A DNA stretch of 64,000 bases from Saprospiraceae bacterium. GTDB taxonomy: Bacteria > Bacteroidota > Bacteroidia > Chitinophagales > Saprospiraceae. Numbering within the stretch: position 1 is the stretch's first letter; each line of letters opens with the position of its first letter. The stretch lies in assembly GCA_013214355.1 (NCBI GenBank), contig JABSSL010000086.1:1-64000 (forward strand), in the 5' to 3' direction. Under the pieces are notes generated by a model. It worked only from the letters and a program-made list of their open reading frames with translations. It was not told the origin of the DNA and did not search any database. Of the stretch, positions 36,767 to 46,200 are shown one piece after another. The position numbers and the translations under genes are program-made.

Positions 36767-37744
36767 TTAGTAGCTGCGTAGAACGGCACCGCCGGTACTT
36801 TGCTTGCCAGCCGTAGAGTTGTTATTGCCGATGGATTTACCATCTACAGAACTATTGTTGCTGAACTGGCATTGTTGCATAAATGCGTCGCACACGCCAC
36901 GACCTTCGCGGAGATTGTAAACAGCTACACCACCTAAGATGGAAGCGTTATCGTTGAATACGCAATTAGTAATAACGGCTTTTACTGTTCCATTTACACC
37001 TTTATTGAGAATACCTGCGCCGTAAGTTGAATGGTTGTTCTCAAAGTGGCAGTTTACAATTCTTGGAGTACATTGGCCGTTGTCAGTACCCATGTTGAAG
37101 ATTGCACCGCCGTCAAAATCGGCTTTGTTAGAGATAAATCGGCAATTCGAAATAATAGGGTTGCAAGCGCCAGTATTGGCGTAGTTATAGATAGCTGCTC
37201 CTTCCCGAGCATAGTTGTTAGTGAAAATACAGTTGCTAATGGTTGGAGAAGCCATGTTGTTAAACCAAGCTGCTCCGGAAAAGCTTAGATCTCCGTTCAC
37301 TGTGAAACCGTTGGATACGCCATCTGTAATGGTAAAACCATCAACAACTGTTTTTTGACTTACTTTATCAGCGTAAACTACGGTGAAAGCGTTGTCCTCT
37401 TTGGAGGCAGATCCTATCTCTCCAGAAAGGATGGTTGGGTATACTGCTACTTGACGTTGCTCTCTGGATGTTTCCGTTCCCGCGAATCCACCATATAAAG
37501 CAACTCCTTCTACTAGATGAAAAGATTGGGTACGGTCACCATCTTGGCTAGTATAATACGTTCCTCCAGCTACCCAGATCTCGTCTCCTGCCTGAGCAGC
37601 GGCGAGCGCCTGTTGTGGAGTACCGTAAGCATCCATCCAAGAAGTACCATTGCCATTCATACCAGCTTTTACGAATAAAATCGTTTCAGCATCCAGTAGT
37701 AACGCAGACATCAAACATACAAATAGTAGTAAACCCTTTTTCAC
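36767..37744 (-). CDS. Secreted right-handed beta-helix protein, paralogue 2
   Basis: 325 residues from GTG, with the same arrangement as the 29112-30092 protein: signal peptide, VKAGMNGNGTSWMDAYGT, beta-helix repeats (GGAIFNMG, AGILNKGVNG, CVFNDNASILGG) and the same GGAVLRSY end. The two proteins are clearly paralogues separated by about 7 kb, and both are transcribed on the minus strand with long conserved leaders. Function unknown. Confidence 0.85.
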   Translation of the reverse strand: MKKGLLLFVCLMSALLLDAETILFVKAGMNGNGTSWMDAYGTPQQALAAAQAGDEIWVAGGTYYTSQDGDRTQSFHLVEGVALYGGFAGTETSREQRQVAVYPTILSGEIGSASKEDNAFTVVYADKVSQKTVVDGFTITDGVSNGFTVNGDLSFSGAAWFNNMASPTISNCIFTNNYAREGAAIYNYANTGACNPIISNCRFISNKADFDGGAIFNMGTDNGQCTPRIVNCHFENNHSTYGAGILNKGVNGTVKAVITNCVFNDNASILGGVAVYNLREGRGVCDAFMQQCQFSNNSSVDGKSIGNNNSTAGKQSTGGAVLRSY

Positions 37745-38754
37745 CTTAAATACCTTTTTGAAGTTGGAAAAAATCAGTTCGTCTTAATCAAGGGACGATT
37801 CTAGTGTATGGCTAATTGGAAAAAGGAATGACTAGTGTTCAGAAAACATAGTGCGGGAAACAACAATCCTAATGTGCCAATTACTAAAATCGAAGTGTCA
37901 AAACGAAAGGCACAGAATGTTGGATAGGATGATAGGGATTTGATTTCGAGGATCGATGATTATGGGAGTTCTCATCTAATCATACAACATGGGAAAACAC
38001 TTTGTCAGTAGTATTCGTTGGGTAGACGAAGTATACTTAACTAAATGTCAAGAGTTTCTTTATTTGGTTGATTAGGGAATAATGGGAAAATTAATCTAAA
38101 AACGATGAGTATATAATCGAAATTGTATACTCGGGGAAATATTTGAGTAAACGAGGTTGGGATTGTTATCTACTCAAATACAACACAATAATACCCTTAA
38201 CTTTTAGATAATCAAAAGATATTCAGGGCGTTTTCCCCACCAATTAGAAAGCGGTCGGTTTGGAAGAGGAAGCGGTCGGTTTTTGGTTTTTTTTCCAAAA
38301 ACAAGCTGTTTACGGTATTTTTTACGATGCGCTTTAATGACATTCAAATTATTCCATTTTTCAAGCCTCAGCAGGAGGCTTTTCTGGCGGATTTAAAGGC
38401 GCTGAGCACCATTTTTTTAGTTCATTTTGTGAGCAATCCTAAGTATATTTTGCATTGTAAATCGTTACTTTTTGCTGGTTTACGGTCTAATCTGTTGAGA
38501 AAAAGGTTAAAATTTGCCAGGAAACGGTTGGTGGTTTTTCCTTTTAGGTCAAAGTTTCTATCTTTCGCTTAGTAGGACAACTACTGTAAGGACGATAGAC
38601 GACCAATTATAAGTTTTCATGGTAGGTGGTTGCTATAAATGGGATTTTGGATTAACTTTCGGCCTTCGTACGGATTTTCTATCCTCTAATCTCATCTAAA
38701 GAACGACACCTAATTATGATTCATTCCCTAGGAATGGCCCCCAGTCATAAGTCA
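37745..38754. other. Long gene-poor region with shared leader and repeats
   Basis: About 1 kb. The first part is the paralogue 2 leader with the conserved box (37886-37924). Then come AT-rich sequence, a direct repeat GAAGCGGTCGGTTT-like pair (about 38246, 38266) and a doubtful 81-residue open frame (38327-38572) rich in Phe/Lys/Arg, which I do not accept. The repeat element 38755-38863 follows. Confidence 0.45.
37886..37924 (-). promoter_or_regulatory. Conserved upstream box, paralogue 2
   Basis: 39 bases differing from 30236-30274 at one position, at the same distance from the GTG start. Two further short blocks, around CGTTGGGTAGACGAA and GTTGGGATTGTTAT, are also shared with paralogue 1. 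Confidence 0.55.
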
Positions 38755-38863
38755 CGTTCTCCGGCAGTTTTTGTGGTCAGCGTTTTAGCTAGAAGAATTG
38801 CGTCCAACGGCAGCAAGGCTGGTAGCTAAAGGGTGACTCCAAAACACAAAAATTGTCAGAGAA
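38755..38863. mobile_element. Small inverted-repeat element with 10-bp flanking repeats
   Basis: 109 bases bounded by imperfect inverted repeats: TTCTCCGGCAGTTTTTGTG on the left against TTCTCTGACAATTTTTGTG read inverted from the right, 16 of 19 matching. TCATAAGTCA occurs at both borders (38745-38754, 38864-38873), like a target duplication. No reading frame. Confidence 0.55.
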
Positions 38864-38873
38864 TCATAAGTCA

Positions 38874-39061
38874 TTGTGTGTTAGTTCCCTGACAATTCCA
38901 CCCATAGCCCATAGTAAAGTGCAATAATTGGTAATTTTTTAAGTAAAGGTGAAACACAAGCTTTACGAATTGAGTATCTGATTATTAGAGCATGGTCTTT
39001 AGAATGTGAGAACTACACAGGATGATCATATTGAGAGGTCATTCTAGAAAAAAGAAAAACC
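38874..39061. other. Upstream region of the sprF-like gene
   Basis: 188 bases with no gene. It contains the presumed promoter and an A-rich stretch (AAAAAAGAAAAACC) before the ATG that may serve as the ribosome entry site. Confidence 0.4.
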
Positions 39062-40180
39062 ATGAACTGCTCAAGAGAATCCCAGAATATAACTGAAAAG
39101 ATGACTACACATTTAGTTTGTAGACTCAGAGGGCTTATTGTTGCCATGAGCCTATTCTTGTGTTCTTGCCCCACCTTGTTTGCACAAGACGTACATTACT
39201 CCCAATTTTATAATGCACCGACCTTATTGAATCCTGGCCTGACTGGGATATTCAATGGCAATGTGCGTTTTATGGCTAACTATCGGAGCCAATGGGCGGC
39301 TGTACCGGTTGATTACCAAACCTTTACAGCAGTTGCAGATATTAAGTTCAATCGCCGGTACACCGTCAATCGTACCTTCTTTGCAGCAGGCTTGTCCTTC
39401 AATTATGATCGGGCAGGTTATTCCAAGTTGCAGCTGGGCGATCTAGGACTCAATGGTTCCGTTACCCGGATGTTCTCCGACCACTTCTTTGGTACGCTCG
39501 GCGGCCAGGTTAGTGTCAATCAGCGTGGTTTCAAAACCGATGCGCTCACCTTTGATGAGCAATTTGTGTTTGAACGTGGCCAATATTTGCCCACTGCGTC
39601 TAATGGAGAGAATTTTGGTAGAACTAGTCGCACCTTCGTTGATTTTTCGGTAGGCTTTAACTTCCGATTACAAGCACTAGACCAATCCGGACTGGTAGAT
39701 ATGCTGGATCAGCGATCGAAGCTAGATTTTGGTGTAGGTTTTCACCATCTCACAGAACCTGATCAGGCTTTCTTTGAAGACGAGACAGAGCGCCTGGACA
39801 TGCGTTTGAGTCCCTACGCCCTAGGGGTACTACAATTAGGAGATCATTTCGACTTAATTGCCAATGTATTTGGCCAATTTCAGGGCCCTTATCGCGAATA
39901 CTTAGGTATGCTCGGAGCTAAAGTTCATATCGATCGCCAGTTGGGTAATCAGTGGGCGCTGCAGGTCGGTATTGGCTATCGGGGCAATAACGATTTTGGT
40001 GATGCCTTCATGCCTACCATTGAAGTGTTTTACAATAATTGGCAAGCTGGTTTCAACTATGACGTCAACATTTCTGACCTGAATGTAGCGACACAGCAGC
40101 GAGGAGGACCGGAATTTTCCGTCCGATACCTATTCAGAACTCCCAAAAGACCTGGTCGACGAAATTGTCCCCTCATTTAA
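39062..40180 (+). CDS. PorP/SprF family T9SS outer-membrane protein
   Basis: 372 residues; an alternative ATG at 39101 gives a shorter signal ending in PTLFAQ. The mature start DVHYSQFYNAPTLLNPGLTG is the PorP/SprF hallmark (QFY-N-P-x-L-N-P-G/A). The rest is an 8-to-14 strand beta barrel ending in FSVRYLF. SprF-type proteins are needed to deliver type B (CHU_C) cargo such as SprB; here the cargo gene lies two genes downstream in the same orientation, as in other gliding/adhesin loci. It forms a likely operon with the OmpA-family gene 60 bases on. Confidence 0.9.
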   Translation: MNCSRESQNITEKMTTHLVCRLRGLIVAMSLFLCSCPTLFAQDVHYSQFYNAPTLLNPGLTGIFNGNVRFMANYRSQWAAVPVDYQTFTAVADIKFNRRYTVNRTFFAAGLSFNYDRAGYSKLQLGDLGLNGSVTRMFSDHFFGTLGGQVSVNQRGFKTDALTFDEQFVFERGQYLPTASNGENFGRTSRTFVDFSVGFNFRLQALDQSGLVDMLDQRSKLDFGVGFHHLTEPDQAFFEDETERLDMRLSPYALGVLQLGDHFDLIANVFGQFQGPYREYLGMLGAKVHIDRQLGNQWALQVGIGYRGNNDFGDAFMPTIEVFYNNWQAGFNYDVNISDLNVATQQRGGPEFSVRYLFRTPKRPGRRNCPLI

Positions 40181-40239
40181 TTTTCGTCAAAGACCTGCCC
40201 AAACAAGGGTAATTAATTAACGTATAGCTCCCATTCAAG

Positions 40240-43089
40240 ATGAAGAAGCTTGCATTCACCACCATCATATTCCTTTCCTTACTGTCATTGGGTCAATCCC
40301 AAACCATGCAGGCTTGGGTAGAGGAAGGAGAAAAAGCATTTGAAGAAGGCGATTATTACGGCGCGTACAAGTGTTATGAAATTGCATTGCGATATAAAGC
40401 GGCTCGATTAGAAAAGTACGACAGTATACGAGCTTCGATGTTATATAATTATGCCGAGGCAGCTCGCCTGGCTCAAGTGTATGGACGTGCCGATAGTATC
40501 TATCAAGAGGTGTTGAAAAGCCCTAGTGCTAAGCACTTCCCACTGACCAATTATTGGTTAGGACATGTCAAACACACCCGAGGAAAGTATGAACAATCGC
40601 GAGACTTCTACCAGACTTTTCTAAACCAATCTGATCAAGTCAACGAGGATTACACAGAAGCAGCCAACAGAGGTTTTGAAAATGCTTTATGGGCCTTAAG
40701 CGTAAAAGCCGAACGAGATGATGTGCAAGTGGAACACTTGAATACCAATGTCAATAGTAAACATTCGGATTATGCGGCGGCTTTCAAAGGGGATACCATG
40801 TACTACTCATCTTATCGCCATTTGGATAAGAAGGACTCCCTAAATCCACCGCGGTACTATATGCGGATCATGGAGACGACGATTCTTCCCACGGGAGAAC
40901 TAGCGGAAAAAGGCGTAGAATTGCCTGCTTACGTCAATCGTCCGGGACGTCACGTAGCGCATACTGCTTTCACCCAGCAATATGATCAAGTCTACTATAC
41001 AATCTGCGATTACCTAAAAAGAGATACGATCCAGTGTAAACTGTATCGGGCGGACATCCAAGCCGATGGTAGTTGGGTGAACGCCATTGAGCTAAACATA
41101 AATGCCAAGGGCGCCACGAATACACACCCCAGCATTGGTTATGATTACGGAGAACAAAAGGAAGTCCTGTATTTCGCCTCTGATCGCAAAGGAGGTGAAG
41201 GGAAGTTAGATATCTGGTATAGCTACATTGATCCACAAACCGGAAATTTATCTTTACCGGCTAACCTAAAAGGGATTAACACAGCGGATGATGATGCCAC
41301 TCCCTACTTCCATACAGAAACACAAACGCTGTACTTCAGTACTACAGGTTATCAGACCCTTGGCGGTTTTGATAACTATATGACCAGAAAGAGAGATGAA
41401 CGTTGGACTACTCCTGAGCATTTGGGAATTCCTATCAATAGTAGTTACAACGACATGTACTATACACAGGTGGTAGAGGATGGCAAAAAGGTCGCTTATT
41501 TTTCTTCCAACCGACCCGATTCCAGTGCTGTTTTCTGGGATAGTTCAAAAGAATATTGTTGTAACGATATTTACAAGTTAGAGCTTCCGATGATCGACCT
41601 CATAGCGAGGACCTTTAACCTGAAGGACAGCTTGGCCTTGGTCGGAGCAACAGTTGAGTTGTACGAAATTGGTTTGGACGGCGAAGAGATCCTAATTGAT
41701 AAGCTTGTCAATACCGAGAATAACAAGTTCCCTTTCTCAATAGAAAAAGGCAAGAAGTATCGCTTGAAGGCTTCCAAGAATGGCTATTCGGAAGCCTTGG
41801 CTGAAATCGATACAAATGATCCGAAGTTTCAAGGAAAAACCACCATCGAACAAGACCTGTATCTAGATCCCAGCATGGACCTAGTCGTGAGTACTTGGCA
41901 TGCCTTGGATACCACTCCGCTTACGCAAGTAAGAGTACAATTGTATGAAATCACTCCTGATGGTCCGCAATTAATCTCTAGCGGCATCACGCTGCAAACC
42001 AACAATGTTACCTTTCCAGTAGAACGGGGTCGAAAGTATATGGTGACAGGTTTGAGACCAGGTTTCATTGGTGTAGATACGACTTATGTCGATCTGTCAG
42101 ATCCTGTCTATGCGCAAGCGAAGCGGGCTACCGCAGACCTCTATCTCGGTCAGACTTTAGAGGTGAATACCTTCGAAGCAGGGACCTTAGCAGAATTAGC
42201 AGGCGTTCGCTTAGAGTTGTTAGAGCTGGTGGATGGAGAGCAGAAATTGATACATGACGATATAAATCTACTAGACAATAATTTCAAGTTTAATCTTGAT
42301 TTGGATCGCACCTATGTGCTACGGGCTAGCAAGGATGGTTTTCAGACGGTAGAGGAAGTCCTGTCTTTCACGCCGGAGGATGCGATAGCATGGAAAGGAG
42401 AACCTATCCTTGATGTTTACCTACCCAAACCTTCCGAGTTGGTGCTTTATTTTGATAATGATCATCCAAATCCTCGGACAAGACTTAGACGAACTAGTCT
42501 TGAATACCTCGAGACCAATCGAGTTTATTATGAACAGAAGGATCGATTCATAGCTGGCTTTACCGAAGGCATGACGAAGAACGACAGCTTCGTTGTTAGT
42601 CGACGGTTCAGAGACTTCTTTGATCGGGATGTAAATCGGGCTCCCGAAAGATTAGTGGAGTTTAGCAATCGTTTGATCGCGCTCTTGGTAAATGGCGAAG
42701 AGGTTACGGTACAATTGATGGGAAGTGCGAGTCCAAAAGGTAAGAGCGGCTACAATAGTGACTTGGCAGCGAGAAGAATTGATTGTGTGAAAAACCACTT
42801 CAAGCGATATAAGGATTCGGAGGGCAGAATGTTGAAGCCCTACATTGATAGTGGAAAGCTAAGTTTCATTGAAAACAACTTTGGTGAATCTAATTATGAT
42901 CCGATCAAGGTGAGTAAAATTGAAGGAGAGGAAAAGGTAAGTGATGATGACGATAATATTAAAGCGTCGGTATATGATCTGGTGGCATCAGCGCGTCGGC
43001 ACGTACGCGTACGCTTAATCGGTGCCGATTCCTTTACTACCCCCCAGCAAAGAGAGGAGACTCGACCTAATACCCGAGATGAGAAATAA
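40240..43089 (+). CDS. OmpA-family protein with TPR, PD40 and repeats
   Basis: 949 residues. Signal peptide; TPR-like helices (about 20-140, AFEEGDYYGAYKCYEIALRY); PD40/WD40-like propeller (about 180-450, YFASDRKGGEGKLDIWYS, KVAYFSSNRPDSS). Then come three related ~95-residue carboxypeptidase-regulatory-like repeats (NKFPFSIEKGKKYRLKASKNGY, VTFPVERGRKYMVTGLRPGF, FKFNLDLDRTYVLRASKDGF). The C-terminal OmpA domain is at about 730-930 (VLYFDNDHPNP, VQLMGSASPKGKSGYNSDLAARR) and binds peptidoglycan. The architecture resembles PorE-type T9SS components, and the gene lies between the sprF-like gene and its cargo. It probably anchors the export machinery. Exact role inferred. Confidence 0.85.
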   Translation: MKKLAFTTIIFLSLLSLGQSQTMQAWVEEGEKAFEEGDYYGAYKCYEIALRYKAARLEKYDSIRASMLYNYAEAARLAQVYGRADSIYQEVLKSPSAKHFPLTNYWLGHVKHTRGKYEQSRDFYQTFLNQSDQVNEDYTEAANRGFENALWALSVKAERDDVQVEHLNTNVNSKHSDYAAAFKGDTMYYSSYRHLDKKDSLNPPRYYMRIMETTILPTGELAEKGVELPAYVNRPGRHVAHTAFTQQYDQVYYTICDYLKRDTIQCKLYRADIQADGSWVNAIELNINAKGATNTHPSIGYDYGEQKEVLYFASDRKGGEGKLDIWYSYIDPQTGNLSLPANLKGINTADDDATPYFHTETQTLYFSTTGYQTLGGFDNYMTRKRDERWTTPEHLGIPINSSYNDMYYTQVVEDGKKVAYFSSNRPDSSAVFWDSSKEYCCNDIYKLELPMIDLIARTFNLKDSLALVGATVELYEIGLDGEEILIDKLVNTENNKFPFSIEKGKKYRLKASKNGYSEALAEIDTNDPKFQGKTTIEQDLYLDPSMDLVVSTWHALDTTPLTQVRVQLYEITPDGPQLISSGITLQTNNVTFPVERGRKYMVTGLRPGFIGVDTTYVDLSDPVYAQAKRATADLYLGQTLEVNTFEAGTLAELAGVRLELLELVDGEQKLIHDDINLLDNNFKFNLDLDRTYVLRASKDGFQTVEEVLSFTPEDAIAWKGEPILDVYLPKPSELVLYFDNDHPNPRTRLRRTSLEYLETNRVYYEQKDRFIAGFTEGMTKNDSFVVSRRFRDFFDRDVNRAPERLVEFSNRLIALLVNGEEVTVQLMGSASPKGKSGYNSDLAARRIDCVKNHFKRYKDSEGRMLKPYIDSGKLSFIENNFGESNYDPIKVSKIEGEEKVSDDDDNIKASVYDLVASARRHVRVRLIGADSFTTPQQREETRPNTRDEK

Positions 43090-43289
43090 GATGGCATAGC
43101 CATTAGTAGAACTATTGGTCAGACAGATTATCGGCTGGCCGTAGTTCGTATATCCAAAATAGAAAGGGACAGAGATATACAGCAACGGAGGCTCCCATGG
43201 ACCACAACCATCCAGGCTGTATGCGCCCCATGTTAAAAAAGCTTCTTTGGGAATTTTACCAGAATGCCCAAGAAACGAAAAAAACTGTG

Positions 43290-46200
43290 ATGAAAAATAA
43301 GATCATCCCATTGTGCAGAAAACTACAGAAGGCTAGTTTGGTCTTCATGGCTTTAGGCGTTCTTAGCTCGCCTGAGGTCTTGGCAGAAGGAACACGCCAA
43401 TTGGCTCCTAGTCCTCAGGACTCATTGGTCATGCTAGAGTGTGATCGTGATGGTTTTGGAAATTTTGCGGCCTATAATGGGCCAGAGGACAGTCGCCTCT
43501 TTATCACCATTCAAGACCCGAATGAGGTGGTATACCTCGGACTTTCCGGGGAGCATCAGCCCAACGGGATGATCTATGACTTGAGTCGGAGTAACTACGA
43601 ATTCCGGATTCGTAAGCCTGGCGTAGCAGAGCCAGTACACGGTCCGTTCGTGATTAATAATGATAATTCCAATGTCAAAAGCTGGACTCAGGCTCAATTT
43701 GGTAATTATGAAGTAACGGCCACGGATGATGATGGAAACTTGATCTATCAGTTTGCGCCTGGCGAGGCTGGAGATTACATCATCGAGATTCGTGACCTCT
43801 TTAGTGATGGTACGGATCAGATCAATATTGGATATTGGGATATCACTGTAACCTTGAATGACCAGCCGATTTTAGGGCGTGTTTGGTCACGCAACTGGTC
43901 TTTCCGAACCCCTGCCGTGTCGGAAAGAAGCACACCTGAGTGCCAATGGAACAGAGAGTTCAATGGCACTTTGTATTCTTATACTACAGACGGCTTCGTA
44001 TCTCGCATTAATTTTGAGAATTCTGGTCTACAAGGCCTTTCCTTTAATGTAGCTTTCAATAGTACTGGACCTGGTGACAGTGATGATTTAGTGGTCAATC
44101 GTCGGTCAGTACCTGCCATAAATGAAACTGTTCGTGCGGCGGAGCATCAGATCTTCCTAAATGAACCAGATCCTTTGGTTTTCCCTGATGGGGAATGTGG
44201 AGACATTACAGCTGCCGCTGAATTCACCTGTACGGCTGATGGTTTCTGCTTGGAAGTGTCGGTTACTAAGCCAGGGCAAGTAGAAGTGTTCTTGGATTTT
44301 GATCAGAATGGTCAGTTCGACGCTAATTCCATGGATGTCAACTTACTCTATAATTTTGGTCCCAATGAGCTGTCGGCCTGCATTCCCTGGGATGGGACTA
44401 AAGGAGATGGAACACCGATCGGATTTGGAGATCGAGTAGATATCATATTTGCCTATTCCCAAGGGGTACAACATTGGGCAGTCTTCGATGTAGAGTATTT
44501 GAAAAATGGATTTTGTGTAGAGTCGATTCGTCCTCAGTGTGTAGGAGGAATTGTAACGGATCGCTTATACTGGGATGATACTTTAATTCCAGATGACCCT
44601 GGCACCGGCCAACCCAAGAATGGACAAAATGGATGTACTTGTGCGACCGACGGATGTCGTACTTGGAATAATTTTGATGTTAATATCACCACTGATGATT
44701 GTACCGATGTAATTGATGATCTAACGACAGGATATGGAGACAAAAATACCTTAAACACCTGGTGGTTTGCCAATGTGATTATCGTAACGCAAGCAGACAT
44801 TCCTATTTTGAGTTGTCAGATTACAGGTGATAGCACCATTTGTGGTAATGGAACCACGGTCTTAGAGGTAGCTACCTCCGGAACAGTCGGCGACCCTACC
44901 TACAGTTGGAGCGGCCCAGATGGATTTACAAGTTCGGATGTTTCTTCCGGTCCTATCTCTGTGCCAGGAGAGTATTGCGTGACAATCACGGATGGGCAAG
45001 GTTGTGAATTGGTTTGTTGCCAGATGGTTACGAATGAGGATGGCCCCGAGTTGAGTTTCACCACGCAGGATGCTACCTGCGCAGCCTCTAATGACGGCTC
45101 CATCCAGGCATCAGCGGCTGGAGGTAGTGGAAATGGTTACGAATTCAGTTTGAATGGCGGCCCGTTCCAGTCTTCTGGTTTATTTGAAAACCTTCGTATT
45201 GGATCCTATGAGGTTTCCGTACGGGATGATATCGGTTGTACGACCACTTTAACGGTCGAAATCGGTGCCTCCTTAGTGATTGATATTGCCTATCCTGATA
45301 CCATGCGCATTTGTTTTGGCGAAGGAGAGCAAGTCTCTCTAACAGGTAATCCAGCTGGCCTTGATTTCCTTTGGTCTCCAGCAGAAGGGATAGATGATGT
45401 TACCGCGGCTCAACCTGTTTTTTCACCTACCTCTTCTACTACCTATACGGTTAGGATTAGCAGCCAGGCAGTGCCAGAATGCTTCGAGGAGCGTACCCTA
45501 CTAGTGGAAGTAGGACCGGATATCGACCTGTCGATTACGGGAGATGCGGTAAACGGCATTACCTGTGATCCCACAGCTACACTCAATGCGAGCACCGCAG
45601 TAGATGCCACCATCGTTTGGCAGGATGAGGATGGAAATGATCGGGGAGAAGGACCACAGATTCGCTTCCCAGTTTCTGGAGTTGAAACAGTCATTGTAAT
45701 CGCGACGGATGCAAGTGGCTGTACAGATCGAGATACGGTGACAGTAAGCGGCGGACCAGTAGAGGTAACCATTCCCGACACGGCTGCTGTATGTCTAGGG
45801 GAAGAACTAGATGTTTCCATCACCAATCTTGACCCTAATGATACCTTGTCATACACTTGGACACCGGCCGATGCTTTTGCTAGCGGGGCCGATTCAGCTT
45901 CACCAGATGTAATCGAAACCATTGGTATCCAAACCCTCTACGTTACCGTTGAGAATCAATTTGGCTGTCAATATATGGATTCAGTCCACACCGCCGTGTT
46001 GGATCCTAATCTGAGTTTAAGCTTCACCAGTGAACTACAGTGTAACGGCAATACGGTAATATTTACCAATACCAGTACCAATGCATTTGGTTACGTATGG
46101 GACTTTGGGGATGGATCTACCCTAATCAGTGATGAGGCCACGGTAAGTCATGACTATGCTGCCATGGGAACCTTTACGGTCACTTTAGGGATCATTTATG

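Noticed and set aside
38327-38572. 81-residue open frame in gene-poor DNA
   Set aside because: Composition is extreme (Phe/Lys/Arg-rich), no family is recognised, no ribosome-entry signal is obvious, and the region is repeat-rich.
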